IMG/VR virus record: IMGVR_UViG_3300048554_000481
Coordinates: 1-59,128 of that record
Direction: 5' to 3' (one strand)
DNA length: 59,128 bases
Source: a virus
Below, piece by piece: positions 6,672 through 14,206 of this stretch. Positions within the stretch are counted from its first letter, which is position 1. The number at the start of each line of letters is the position of its first letter. Under the pieces are notes generated by a model. The model had not been told where the DNA came from and made no database searches. It saw only the letters and a program-made list of their open reading frames with translations. Made by a program: the position numbers and the translations under genes.

Positions 6672-7825
6672 TTCCACAAGTCCGATGCAATAACAGTATA
6701 ACCATTATTGGGTGTGTACTTGGGTGTTTTAAGATCAGTACTCTGCTTCATTTGTGCAATCAAAAACGGAATACCTGTACGCATCTCTGTACTAAATCCT
6801 TTAAGCCCAAACTCTTCATAGCTTTCTGGATTAGCATGAGCATACCAACGAGTATAACTTAAACGTACCTTATCCCAGAATGTACCGTTCTCACCAAAGT
6901 TTGCTTCAAAGAAATCTTTAGTAAAGGCTACCATTTTAAGCAAGTATTCGTTGTCTACCTTTATACCTTGCTCATAACACAAGTTAAAGTATTCATACAA
7001 CTGCCTTGCTTCTTTAGCACGAACCGAACGTTCTTCATTTAGGTATACCCAGTACTGTGCAAACATTCTAGTTACTTCTGGGTGCTTACGAGTTTTGAGA
7101 CTTTTACTCATCAATGTGTCAGCCAACAATGTAAATGCACCAGGTTCATCTTCGTCACCAAATTTATTATTGGTAGCAAATAAACCTGCTTGTGCAAAGT
7201 AATCATTTTTCTGTGCAGTGTCTACCCATTCTGGATAATCAGCACCATCTACTTTAACACCATATACCTGTTGCTTGTAGATATCAATAAAGTCTAAACT
7301 TTCTTTTGCATCTCCATTAAGCATAATAAAGTTTCTACGGATTTCCAACTTCTGTTTGGAGTTGTACACAACAATCGGAACTGTTGCTCGTGCAGTACGT
7401 TCACCAAATACTTTTGTTAGAATAATAAACAATGCAATAATAGTGTGTTGTCCGTCCCATGCAATGTACTTGCCCGGACGTTGTGGATCTTCATACACTT
7501 GAATTGCCATTACCATACTTTCACTGAAGTATGTTAAGATTTTTAAAATGTGTCGTATGTTAAGTTCACGTTGCATGGTCTCGTCAATTAAGATAGCATC
7601 CATGCTAGCACTCATACCTTGACACAATTTAATATCTAAAAATTCTTTCCAACCACGTTCTGTGGGAGGACTACAGTTGCGTCGACGAAACTCGTCTACT
7701 ACTGCTTCTAATTGTGCTTTGAATTGAGGGGCTTTTGCGATTGCTTTTTCTAATCGCTCTTGCAGTGTTACAAAGTTACTCGTGTTCACTTCGTAAAGAC
7801 TGTTAATCTTTTGTGCGTAGTTCAT
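6668..7825 (-). CDS. DGQH-motif protein (DGQHR/ParB-like)
   Basis: 385 residues. Around residue 123 it has WDGQHTIIALFII, the central motif of DGQHR-type proteins, which are distantly related to ParB-like nucleotide-binding domains and to DndB of phosphorothioation systems. The rest is helical and soluble. Directly upstream of and translationally coupled to the HNH nuclease gene, it could supply target recognition or regulation for that nuclease. DGQH motifs also occur in uncharacterised phage proteins, so the role is open. AAAAGGAAAT precedes the ATG. Confidence 0.5.
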   Translation of the reverse strand: MNYAQKINSLYEVNTSNFVTLQERLEKAIAKAPQFKAQLEAVVDEFRRRNCSPPTERGWKEFLDIKLCQGMSASMDAILIDETMQRELNIRHILKILTYFSESMVMAIQVYEDPQRPGKYIAWDGQHTIIALFIILTKVFGERTARATVPIVVYNSKQKLEIRRNFIMLNGDAKESLDFIDIYKQQVYGVKVDGADYPEWVDTAQKNDYFAQAGLFATNNKFGDEDEPGAFTLLADTLMSKSLKTRKHPEVTRMFAQYWVYLNEERSVRAKEARQLYEYFNLCYEQGIKVDNEYLLKMVAFTKDFFEANFGENGTFWDKVRLSYTRWYAHANPESYEEFGLKGFSTEMRTGIPFLIAQMKQSTDLKTPKYTPNNGYTVIASDLWK

Positions 7826-7920
7826 TTATATTTCCTTTTTAAGCGGACATCCTGTCCATAAAGTTAACGGTCATACTCGACCAATATAGTTAAAATAACA
7901 TATTTGTAGGATATGTCAAC

Positions 7921-8325
7921 CTAATAATGCAATTCAAAATTACCTAATAGTGATTGCAGAATTTCGTCATCTTTGTCACCAAACACATATGCACAAGTAT
8001 CCAGCGGAATAAAATGTGTGGTGTCACCATCTTGCAGTGGGTAAGTAGGATCATGTACAATGCCACTTATAAAGTCACATTCATATGCAATTTCAACAGC
8101 GGTTCGCATTTGACTTTCTGTTACACCTAATACCAACACAGTGCCAAAGCCTTGTGGTGTTTCATCATTCCATGCATGATATAAGTTATCGTTGTGCGAA
8201 GTCTCATTTATAGCAAAAACTTCAGCTACAAATGCATTGCTGGCATGACTAGCTTGTGCCATAGCTTTACCTGGATTCATACTGTCCAAATCAGTTCGCA
8301 TTAGTATATAAAGTACTGGTGTCAT
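7921..8325 (-). CDS. Pth2-like peptidyl-tRNA hydrolase
   Basis: 134 residues. The N-terminus (LYILMRTDLDSMNPGKAMAQ, then ASHA) matches the Pth2 pattern of a beta strand, RTDL, then GKxxAQxxHA, and the C-terminal part has the expected strand-loop-strand with DPTYPLQDGDTTHFIPLD near where Pth2 has its D-x-G-x-T loop. Pth2 releases peptides from peptidyl-tRNA; it is usual in archaea and eukaryotes and patchy in bacteria. Some catalytic residues may be changed, so activity is uncertain. It would complement the tmRNA and initiation factor encoded further along. Confidence 0.5.
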   Translation of the reverse strand: MTPVLYILMRTDLDSMNPGKAMAQASHASNAFVAEVFAINETSHNDNLYHAWNDETPQGFGTVLVLGVTESQMRTAVEIAYECDFISGIVHDPTYPLQDGDTTHFIPLDTCAYVFGDKDDEILQSLLGNFELHY

Positions 8326-8474
8326 TACATCGCCTTTTTGTAAATCTTATATGCTTGTTCAACTCGCATAATTTCATCCATATGGTTGTCCATAGCATCA
8401 ACTAACCATTCCAATGTTTTGCCGTAAAACTCTGCTCTACGTTCTAAAACTTTAATTGCGGTTTTTAATTGCAT
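8325..8474 (-). CDS. Small helical hypothetical protein
   Basis: 49 residues starting MQLKTAIKVLERRAEFYGKT, almost entirely helical and charged. The start lies inside the end of the SWIM-like gene and its stop overlaps the Pth2-like start (TAATG), so it sits in a tightly coupled trio. Confidence 0.55.
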   Translation of the reverse strand: MQLKTAIKVLERRAEFYGKTLEWLVDAMDNHMDEIMRVEQAYKIYKKAM

Positions 8475-8650
8475 AATTTTTCCTCTACACTCTTTATGTG
8501 TTTACATTTACGATAAGCTGGACAGTCACATTCAAATCCTCGATCTGTCATCTCAACACTATACTCATCGCCTTTACTGCCCACAACGGGCCAAACAATT
8601 CCTACAAAAGGATGATTTTCAGTATTAATTACTTCGCTTGGGAACGCCAT
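8465..8650 (-). CDS. Small SWIM-type zinc-finger protein
   Basis: 61 residues. The C-terminal half contains FECDCPAYRKCKHI, the CxC...CxH arrangement of SWIM zinc fingers, preceded by beta strands (YSVEMTDRG) as in that family. SWIM domains mediate DNA or protein contacts. The ATG overlaps the stop of the upstream gene (TAATG-type). A free-standing SWIM finger is consistent with a small regulator of host factors; the target is unknown. Confidence 0.6.
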   Translation of the reverse strand: MAFPSEVINTENHPFVGIVWPVVGSKGDEYSVEMTDRGFECDCPAYRKCKHIKSVEEKLCN

Positions 8651-9030
8651 TAAGCCGCCTCTAATTCTAACTTACCAGTTTCAGCATTAGGAACAAGTTC
8701 AACTTTAATGCTCTGTTCTTTAGCGGCATCTAGTATAACTTTTTCCATAGCAGGTTCAACAATCTCTTTAATTCGATCCCAATTACCAGGATAGTAACCG
8801 TTGTTTCCATAATACTCTGGAAGTGGGAGGTCATATTTTTTAAGTTTAAGGACTTTCAACTGTTTGCCTCGGTTACCAAGTCCGTTATTGAATATATCAT
8901 GTACAACATTTTGAGCAGTTCTAAATCGTTCTAAACACCTGTTTTTGTTAATGTTTGGAACTGATCCTTGCAACGGGATCATTTCATTTAAAGCGTCTAC
9001 AACTGTCTCTAAATTATTGTTGGTCCACAT
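8650..9030 (-). CDS. Hypothetical phage protein
   Basis: 126 residues from the ATG at 9030 (AAGGAG at good spacing). Helical N-terminus, a basic middle (GKQLKVLKLKKYDLPLPEYY) and a helical C-terminus. No recognised family. Expressed from the early promoter at 9064-9092. Confidence 0.65.
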   Translation of the reverse strand: MWTNNNLETVVDALNEMIPLQGSVPNINKNRCLERFRTAQNVVHDIFNNGLGNRGKQLKVLKLKKYDLPLPEYYGNNGYYPGNWDRIKEIVEPAMEKVILDAAKEQSIKVELVPNAETGKLELEAA

Positions 9031-9063
9031 ACTCAACTCCTTGTTTGTTTAACTTATACATAC

Positions 9064-9092
9064 ACTATAACACCAAGATGTCTTGTTGTCAA
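9064..9092 (-). promoter_or_regulatory. Strong early sigma70-type promoter
   Basis: TTGACA, 17 bases, TATAGT on the minus strand, spacer ACAAGACATCTTGGTGT, the shared spacer type. Confidence 0.8.
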
Positions 9093-9200
9093 CCTTTATT
9101 TGCTTGTTTTTCAATTAAATACTCATTAAATTTTCTACCGATCCGCCATTAAATATGTATAGTACTCTTCATGAGTACGTTTGAGTGAGAGTGAACATAA

Positions 9201-9683
9201 ATGATTGATCCAATATCAGCGGTAGCGACAGCGTCAGCGGCTTTCTCTGTGATTAAAAAAGGTTTCCAAATGGGTCGTGATGTTGAGAGCATGGCGGGCG
9301 ATTTGGGCAGATGGATGGGTGCAGTATCAGATATTAAAAAAGCTGATGAGTATAGTAAAAATCCACCACTGTTTAAAAAACTATTCGCAAGTGGAAGTGT
9401 TGAAGAAGAAGCTATGAACGCCTTTATGGCGAAAAAGAAAGCTGAAGATATGCGAGAGGAACTCCGCAACATCATCAGTTTTACCCGAGGACCTAGTGCT
9501 TGGAATGAACTTCTACAGACAGAAGCTAACATTCGTAAAAAGCGGCAAGAAGCAATATATGCTCAGGAAGAGTATAGAAGAAAAGTTATTGAATGGATTG
9601 CTATAGGTTTTGCAATTTTAACAATATTAGGCATGATAGGTTTCTTTGGATATCTGGCATTATCTCATAGAGGCGTGATATAA
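9201..9683 (+). CDS. Tail-anchored helical protein
   Basis: 160 residues. The N-terminal 110 residues are helical and charged, with a likely coiled coil at about 75-130 (KKKAEDMREELRNIIS); one strong membrane span near the C-terminus (residues 131-153, AIGFAILTILGMIGFFGYLA) leaves a few residues outside. The architecture is a cytoplasmic domain anchored to the inner membrane. First gene of a plus-strand block. Family not recognised. Confidence 0.65.
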   Translation: MIDPISAVATASAAFSVIKKGFQMGRDVESMAGDLGRWMGAVSDIKKADEYSKNPPLFKKLFASGSVEEEAMNAFMAKKKAEDMREELRNIISFTRGPSAWNELLQTEANIRKKRQEAIYAQEEYRRKVIEWIAIGFAILTILGMIGFFGYLALSHRGVI

Positions 9684-9686
9684 AAT

Positions 9687-9890
9687 ATGGGACATGTCTT
9701 CCTACTTGTATTATTAATAGGTGAACAAAAACAACCCAACCCAATGTATTTTGCCAGTATCAATACATGCAACTGGTATGCAAGTAGAATTGTAAAAAGG
9801 TACGGAGGTGTTCCGGCTGAACACAGAGCTACTGCATATTGCAAACCTGTTTATGTAAATAAAGATACTACACTAGTTTATGATTGGTAA
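9687..9890 (+). CDS. Small membrane-anchored two-cysteine protein
   Basis: 67 residues. A short hydrophobic start (GHVFLLVLLIG) is followed by a polar domain with a cysteine pair (INTCNWYASR...AYCKPVYV). The layout resembles the small proteins at 17696, 17959 and 38164: N-terminal anchor or signal, one Cys in a helix, a second Cys in a following strand. A disulphide in the periplasm is likely. Starts three bases after the preceding stop. Confidence 0.55.
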   Translation: MGHVFLLVLLIGEQKQPNPMYFASINTCNWYASRIVKRYGGVPAEHRATAYCKPVYVNKDTTLVYDW

Positions 9891-9895
9891 AGATT

Positions 9896-10162
9896 ATGAG
9901 CCTAAAACACAGGAATACAAGTTTAACTGATACGTTAGATGAAACTAGTCCATTGATACAAGCATGTAATGGTCCACAACTAATGCTTGCTAGGTTTCAT
10001 GGATTTAGTACCTTTTTTAAAAATAAAAAACGAAACAAGCAAGTACAAGACGATTGGATTCGTGCAAATCCTCACAGAGTAAGTAGACCAAGAGCAAATG
10101 GACAAGCTCTTAATACAGAAATGTCAAAAAACGAATACTACGAACAACAAAATAAAAAGTAG
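9896..10162 (+). CDS. Small basic hypothetical protein
   Basis: 88 residues from the ATG at 9896. Basic and polar, with a KNKKRNKQVQDDWIRANPHR segment, no membrane region. It may bind nucleic acid. Unknown family. Confidence 0.5.
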   Translation: MSLKHRNTSLTDTLDETSPLIQACNGPQLMLARFHGFSTFFKNKKRNKQVQDDWIRANPHRVSRPRANGQALNTEMSKNEYYEQQNKK

Positions 10163-10230
10163 TAAATACCCACTTAATTGGCTTTAGAATTTTGTAAATA
10201 GACGTATGCTTTTTGATTGGAGTAAAAAGA

Positions 10231-10374
10231 TTGAATCTCGACGTATTAATGCAGTTATGGCCTATTGCACTTGCTTTTGTTTCTCTTGTAATAGTATTAG
10301 CCAAAATGTATACAAGAATAGATGTTCTCGAAGAGAAGGTTCGCACCCTCTTTGATTTATATAATAAAAGGTAA
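10231..10374 (+). CDS. Single-span membrane protein with short coiled coil
   Basis: 47 residues from a TTG at 10231, selected because GGAG sits 8 bases before it and no ATG in this frame fits. Residues 9-25 (WPIALAFVSLVIVLAKM) span the membrane; the C-terminus (RIDVLEEKVRTLFDLYNK) is an amphipathic coiled-coil segment, an arrangement seen in some spanin or Rz-like and holin-associated proteins. Followed closely by the next membrane gene. Confidence 0.5.
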   Translation: MNLDVLMQLWPIALAFVSLVIVLAKMYTRIDVLEEKVRTLFDLYNKR

Positions 10375-10401
10375 ATATTAGGGACAGAGGAGTACCCCTA
10401 A

Positions 10402-10599
10402 ATGATAAAAAATCTAAAAGACTTAATCATTGTGGTGCTAGTGGCTGGCGTTCTCGCCCTATTAGGTCTCATAATAGTAGGAGATTATTATGTAGCACTA
10501 CAAGAGAACAGACCAGTTGATGAAAGTGTAATTACACTTATGAAGATGGCACTCACCGGACTAATAGGAATTATTGCAGGCTACATTGGATCACGATAG
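10402..10599 (+). CDS. Small two-span membrane protein, possibly holin-like
   Basis: 65 residues. Two hydrophobic segments (about 8-27 and 46-62), with a charged loop (QENRPVDESVITLMK) between them. GGAGT precedes the ATG. Its size and topology fit a holin, as does the neighbouring gene set, but nothing is diagnostic. Confidence 0.55.
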   Translation: MIKNLKDLIIVVLVAGVLALLGLIIVGDYYVALQENRPVDESVITLMKMALTGLIGIIAGYIGSR

Positions 10600-10780
10600 A
10601 TATAAACGTTTATTCGATAAAGTCTATGAGGAAGAATTTGTATGGAAACAAAAACCTCATTGCGATTGGGATAAAACAAAGCTAGCTAAAAGCCTACCGA
10701 TAGATATCTTTTATCAATTATATCCTATCACTGCTACATTGATATGGCGTAACAAACTAGCCACTGTATATAGTGGCTAA
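10586..10780 (+). CDS. Small hypothetical protein, last gene of the plus block
   Basis: About 64 residues if started at the TTG at 10586, overlapping the previous stop by 14 bases; the start is uncertain. It contains several aromatic residues (YEEEFVWKQKPHCDWD) and is soluble. The stop lies inside the hairpin at 10758-10779. Confidence 0.45.
   Translation: MDHDRYKRLFDKVYEEEFVWKQKPHCDWDKTKLAKSLPIDIFYQLYPITATLIWRNKLATVYSG
10758..10779. terminator. Hairpin between convergent genes
   Basis: TAGCCACT and AGTGGCTA form an 8-bp stem around TGTATA. It lies between the plus block and the convergent clamp-loader gene. No strong T-run follows on either strand, so termination is inferred from position. 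Confidence 0.4.
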
Positions 10781-10817
10781 CTTGTAAAAAACTAGCATTA
10801 AATTGCTACATATTGTG

Positions 10818-11732
10818 TTAGATAGTATTTAATTCGATAAGTGTTGCTGAGAGATTTATCTCTGGATCTGCAACTTGTGTATGCTTTACCATACCATTTC
10901 TTATAACAACGATAGCTTCGTCTTGCTTGTCCTCATTGTCACTGAACAGCTCAACATTTTTATACAACCAACGAAACATATCTTCATACTCATCAGTTCT
11001 ACAGTTTGCAATAATTAGTTTTCTTGCTTCACGCACCTGTTTGGCTTTAAACATCTCAACCATTTTAATACGCCAGCCTGTGTCCATATCACTAGATTCT
11101 GGCTGTGCTAGTACACCGTCAACAACTGCCATTTGTATACTGTTAATAGTTTTACGCAAGTCTGGATATGTTGCACGAACAAAACTGTCCAGTGTTTCTA
11201 GTTCAAACTTGACTTGATTTTCAATCAGTATCTCTGCAATCCTAGCAGTAAACTCATTAGTATCCAAACTTGTAATATGAAAGCCTTGACATCTACTGTG
11301 TAGTGCAGGAATAATCTTATTGGGATAGTTACAAGTAAGTATAAAACGCACACTCATATGATACTGTTCCATTACACCACGCAGAGCCGCTTGACCTTCT
11401 GCTGAGATATAATCAGCCTCATCAAGTAGTATTACTTTGTAATCACCCCAAGGCATAGTTTCACTGAAGTTTGTAATCTTTCGTCTAATTAGATCAACAC
11501 CGTTGTCTCGACTAGCATTAATTAATAGTACGTCAGCTTCCTGCACACCCAAATCATTTATCAATACTTTTGCCAGTGTTGTTTTGCCTGTGCCAGCACT
11601 GCCACTGAACAACAAGTGTGGAATGCCTCCATCAGCAATCCAACTTTTTACTTGATGTTTTTGTGCTTCATCTTTGAATACATATTCGTCAACTGTTTTC
11701 GGACGATATTTTTCTACCCAAATGTCTTTCAT
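10818..11732 (-). CDS. 44: Clamp loader large subunit, gp44-like
   Basis: 304 residues, close to T4 gp44 (319). AAA+ motifs in order: box II EKYRPKTVDE (7-16), Walker A SGSAGTGKT (43-51), Walker B LLDEAD (102-107), sensor 1 ILTCNYPNKI (131-140) and the SRC motif HSRCQ (145-149) that marks clamp-loader ATPases. It would load the sliding clamp at primer ends for phage DNA replication. This is one of the clearest T4-superfamily hallmarks in the window. The small subunit gp62 and clamp gp45 are not seen nearby. Confidence 0.93.
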   Translation of the reverse strand: MKDIWVEKYRPKTVDEYVFKDEAQKHQVKSWIADGGIPHLLFSGSAGTGKTTLAKVLINDLGVQEADVLLINASRDNGVDLIRRKITNFSETMPWGDYKVILLDEADYISAEGQAALRGVMEQYHMSVRFILTCNYPNKIIPALHSRCQGFHITSLDTNEFTARIAEILIENQVKFELETLDSFVRATYPDLRKTINSIQMAVVDGVLAQPESSDMDTGWRIKMVEMFKAKQVREARKLIIANCRTDEYEDMFRWLYKNVELFSDNEDKQDEAIVVIRNGMVKHTQVADPEINLSATLIELNTI

Positions 11733-11923
11733 TTTTTGTCCTTCAATTTCATATGTTGTTTAGTGAACCATACAGGAACTTCAGGATTTAAATCAATTAG
11801 TTCTTGCTCTGTATATGTTTCTGGAAGTCTTACACCATGCTTTTTAAATTGTTCATAAAATATATCAGCAATTTCATCTTTGTGTTTATTTCTATATGGA
11901 GAATTTTTAGTCCAGTTTTTCAT
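11729..11923 (-). CDS. Small hypothetical protein next to clamp loader
   Basis: 64 residues, basic, helical; ends HMKLKDKK and overlaps the clamp-loader ATG. T4 encodes gp62 at the equivalent position, but this protein is far too short and shows no resemblance by eye. Function unknown. Confidence 0.5.
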   Translation of the reverse strand: MKNWTKNSPYRNKHKDEIADIFYEQFKKHGVRLPETYTEQELIDLNPEVPVWFTKQHMKLKDKK

Positions 11924-12282
11924 TAGTGCTTCCTCTTGCCATCAAATACGCACACAAAGTAAATGCCTTCGGCACCTGCGTGTACTCGATGAAACCATCC
12001 ATCTGGTATTAGAACGACATCACCTGCTTGAACATCTTTGTCATGATGTTTTCCGTTTAGATCAATCATTTCCATCTTGCCTGTGCCTCTAACAAAGTTA
12101 TAAACTTCTTCTTGTCCAACATGTGCATGTCCACTTGTATGTTTCTCTGCTTTTAAATCTGTTGAACTTACTACTAAGTTGTTTAATGTTGTGTTGTCAA
12201 TTACTGTGTATCTGTCGTCTTGTTTGGCTATTTCGCCGCCTATATCGTATATGCTTAATTTAATATCGATTTTATTCTCCAT
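11923..12282 (-). CDS. Cupin-fold protein
   Basis: 119 residues from the ATG at 12282. Two cupin motifs are visible: SGHAHVGQEEVYNFVRGTG (about 48-66), giving the GxHxHxxxxExxxxLxGxG pattern, and GDVVLIPDGWFHRVHAG (about 87-103), the second motif. Such proteins bind a metal through the His/Glu residues and act as small isomerases, dioxygenases or sugar-binding proteins. The start overlaps the end of the dihydroorotate dehydrogenase-like gene. Confidence 0.7.
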   Translation of the reverse strand: MENKIDIKLSIYDIGGEIAKQDDRYTVIDNTTLNNLVVSSTDLKAEKHTSGHAHVGQEEVYNFVRGTGKMEMIDLNGKHHDKDVQAGDVVLIPDGWFHRVHAGAEGIYFVCVFDGKRKH

Positions 12283-12944
12283 GGTGTGATGCACACTGTA
12301 CCTAAACTAATATGATCGGCTCCAGCATTGAGGTACCTATCAGCACTGGATTTATCCGTAACTCCTCCGCCTGCAATAACTTCAACATGAGGGTGTGTAC
12401 TTTTTATATACTCTAATATTCTCAAAGTATGTGGTACAATTACATCACCACTAAGTCCACCTTTCTCTGTTGGAACAGTATTGCTTGCATGTATTTGATT
12501 ATAGCCTAGTTTAACTATTTTGTCAAGTTGTTTGTTTGTTATATTTGGTGGCACTTTTACAATACACCACTTGCGTTCGTCTTTAGCAAAACTTTTTGTT
12601 AAGTTTGGATGTTCGTCTACATTTGGACAACTTATGTTAAGTTCTAAATTCATATGTTTGGGTACTATCTCATACAGTATCCGCCAGTCATTTGGTTGTA
12701 AACTAGCAATACTCATTACATTGCGTGGTGCAGTATTTTCTATTCCTTCAAATATTCCTGGGTTACGCAAACCCAATTTGTTGCGCCAGCCAGTTTTAGT
12801 ATATCTAAGTGTTTTGATAATTTGTTTTGCTAGTCCAGGACGTGGCTTCACCGTAAATGTTCCAGTAACACTGACTATTGGTTTACCACTTAAAAAATTT
12901 GTATACTGCAAATAATTTCCAAATGGCGCACTAATAAAATACAT
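12255..12944 (-). CDS. Dihydroorotate dehydrogenase-like flavoenzyme
   Basis: 229 residues. C-terminal three quarters of a DHODH-type FMN barrel: LNISCPNVDEHP (about 100-111), the lysine strand IVKVPPN, HASNT (146-150), GGLSG (157-161), phosphate-binding VIAGGGV (185-191) and GADHISLGT (202-210). Family members usually have about 300-340 residues, so the N-terminal part is trimmed. DHODH makes orotate for pyrimidine synthesis, which would feed the OMP decarboxylase at 27664. The catalytic base region (SCPN) is kept. Because it is shortened, activity on dihydroorotate is not assured. Confidence 0.65.
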   Translation of the reverse strand: MYFISAPFGNYLQYTNFLSGKPIVSVTGTFTVKPRPGLAKQIIKTLRYTKTGWRNKLGLRNPGIFEGIENTAPRNVMSIASLQPNDWRILYEIVPKHMNLELNISCPNVDEHPNLTKSFAKDERKWCIVKVPPNITNKQLDKIVKLGYNQIHASNTVPTEKGGLSGDVIVPHTLRILEYIKSTHPHVEVIAGGGVTDKSSADRYLNAGADHISLGTVCITPWRIKSILN

Positions 12945-13465
12945 TAGCCACCGCCTTGAAGGAAATGTGTGTCACGTGGACAGCTACTCACCAGTAAAGC
13001 GAACAACGGATCTGGTGCTTGTTTTGGATCTATGTTTTCTAGTTTTACAAACTTTTCTTGTATCATAAATGCATCTTTTTCTAACTGTCGTCTACATGTA
13101 ACTTCTAAATATGTACCGTCATGGTACTGTAGAAAATGTACCAGTTCATGTACTAGTACTACTTCAAAAAATCTATCTTCAACCATATGCTGTGTTGGTG
13201 TGCTTCGAATGTATATAGTATTAGTATCATCGTTGTAGTAACCTGCTATATCACATTGTGGTCTTGTATCTAAATATACACCCGCACATATTTCTTTTTG
13301 TTCATTGATTATGATGTCGGGATAATCCCATCCTCCATATACATGATCAGTATGCTCTTCTATAAATTCTACCATGCCAGGTACAAGTGCTTGTAGATGA
13401 CTTACTCGTGCATCTGCAAATACCAATGTAGGAAATAAAAGTATAAACAAAAATACTCTAATCAT
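12944..13465 (-). CDS. Secreted zinc metallopeptidase-like protein
   Basis: 173 residues. A signal peptide (MIRVFLFILLFPTLVFADA) is followed by a domain with VLVHELVHFLQYHDG (about 108-122), the HExxH zinc-binding motif of metallopeptidases, and several cysteines (EICAG, PQCDI, VTCRRQ, SSCPRD). It is probably periplasmic. The N-terminal half has a WDYPDIIINEQK stretch typical of small secreted gluzincin-like proteins. The target may be cell-wall or envelope protein; not known. Confidence 0.6.
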   Translation of the reverse strand: MIRVFLFILLFPTLVFADARVSHLQALVPGMVEFIEEHTDHVYGGWDYPDIIINEQKEICAGVYLDTRPQCDIAGYYNDDTNTIYIRSTPTQHMVEDRFFEVVLVHELVHFLQYHDGTYLEVTCRRQLEKDAFMIQEKFVKLENIDPKQAPDPLFALLVSSCPRDTHFLQGGG

Positions 13466-13628
13466 CTAATTCTTTTTCTACCTTAACTGATCCTTTTACA
13501 CCGCATCGAGGACAAAACCAGTGTCCTCTATCGATGCATTCTTTATCGTTCATTGTTGCGTATGTGAAGTAAGCCTTGCACTGAGAACACGTTATGTGAT
13601 AGATGTATTCTAAGTGTGCTTTAAACAT
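13458..13628 (-). CDS. Small zinc-ribbon protein
   Basis: 56 residues from the ATG at 13628, which overlaps the preceding TGA. Two Cys pairs, TCSQCKAYF and WFCPRCGVKG, separated by about 25 residues, form a classic zinc ribbon, with a Lys/Glu-rich tail. Possibly a transcription or nucleic-acid-binding regulator. Confidence 0.6.
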   Translation of the reverse strand: MFKAHLEYIYHITCSQCKAYFTYATMNDKECIDRGHWFCPRCGVKGSVKVEKELDD

Positions 13629-13858
13629 CAGTGAATGGGCTCTACTTCTACGATTTCGCATGTTGGAAATACTTTTTGTATTTTGTTGGTTGCTCCAGTT
13701 TTACCACTCGCTGGTACAACTGCTTCTCCGTGTCCACCTGAAATTGTAACATCAAAATCATCAGTAGGACCTTTATTAATCTTTAATACTTTGCCTGTTG
13801 GCAAATTAAAAAGTACTTTGTACTTTAAGCCAGTAGGAAAGTCTACTACATTACTCAT
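13628..13858 (-). CDS. Small hypothetical protein
   Basis: 76 residues from the ATG at 13858, preferred over one 12 bases upstream because GGAG lies between them. Beta-rich (YKVLFNLPTGKVLKINKG) with a glycine segment ISGGHGEAVVPASGKTG. Soluble, unknown. Confidence 0.55.
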   Translation of the reverse strand: MSNVVDFPTGLKYKVLFNLPTGKVLKINKGPTDDFDVTISGGHGEAVVPASGKTGATNKIQKVFPTCEIVEVEPIH

Positions 13859-13869
13859 AGTTTTCTCCA

Positions 13870-14205
13870 TTAACGTGTTGTATACTCCAACACACTTCTA
13901 TCACCAGTCCATATTCCCATAATGTCCTTGGGATCAAGTGCATAGAGCTTTTTGCCTTGAGGATGATCTACATCAAATCCTCTACTCCAGCGACCATGTG
14001 CAACTGCAACTAGGTCACCTTCTTTGATATCATTTGTAACTTCATTGTCTGAACCTACGCTATGTATCTCAAAGAATCTTGTTTTAATTCCGCTTTGGTC
14101 ACCATCATCATCTAGTGTAATGATACCACCTTTTGTTTTTCCTTCTCCAGGAGGGTTGACAAAAAACCCTAATACACTGTGCTTAACTGCTCTAATGTTT
14201 TTCAT
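13870..14205 (-). CDS. GroES/gp31-like cochaperonin
   Basis: 111 residues, the size of T4 gp31 (111) and a little above GroES (97). The order of features matches GroES: an N-terminal strand (KNIRAVKHSVLGFFV), a mobile-loop-like segment GEGKTKGGIITLDDD, then SVGSDNEVTNDIKEGDLVAV and the C-terminal strand DPKDIMGIW. Such proteins cap the host GroEL chamber to fold the major capsid protein. The assignment rests on pattern and length, not on a fixed motif. It lies immediately after pckA in the same operon. Confidence 0.55.
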   Translation of the reverse strand: MKNIRAVKHSVLGFFVNPPGEGKTKGGIITLDDDGDQSGIKTRFFEIHSVGSDNEVTNDIKEGDLVAVAHGRWSRGFDVDHPQGKKLYALDPKDIMGIWTGDRSVLEYTTR

Positions 14206-14206
14206 A

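Noticed and set aside
6422-6862. 146-codon open frame on the plus strand
   Set aside because: Antisense to the HNH and DGQH genes; Cys/Tyr-rich composition of a shadow.
7891-7919. Early promoter ahead of the DGQH gene
   Set aside because: TTGACA is present at 7919-7914 but no good -10 lies at 16-18 bases, so I did not list it.
11729-11923. gp62 clamp-loader small subunit
   Set aside because: Position fits, but at 64 residues it is about a third of the expected length and shows no similarity by eye.
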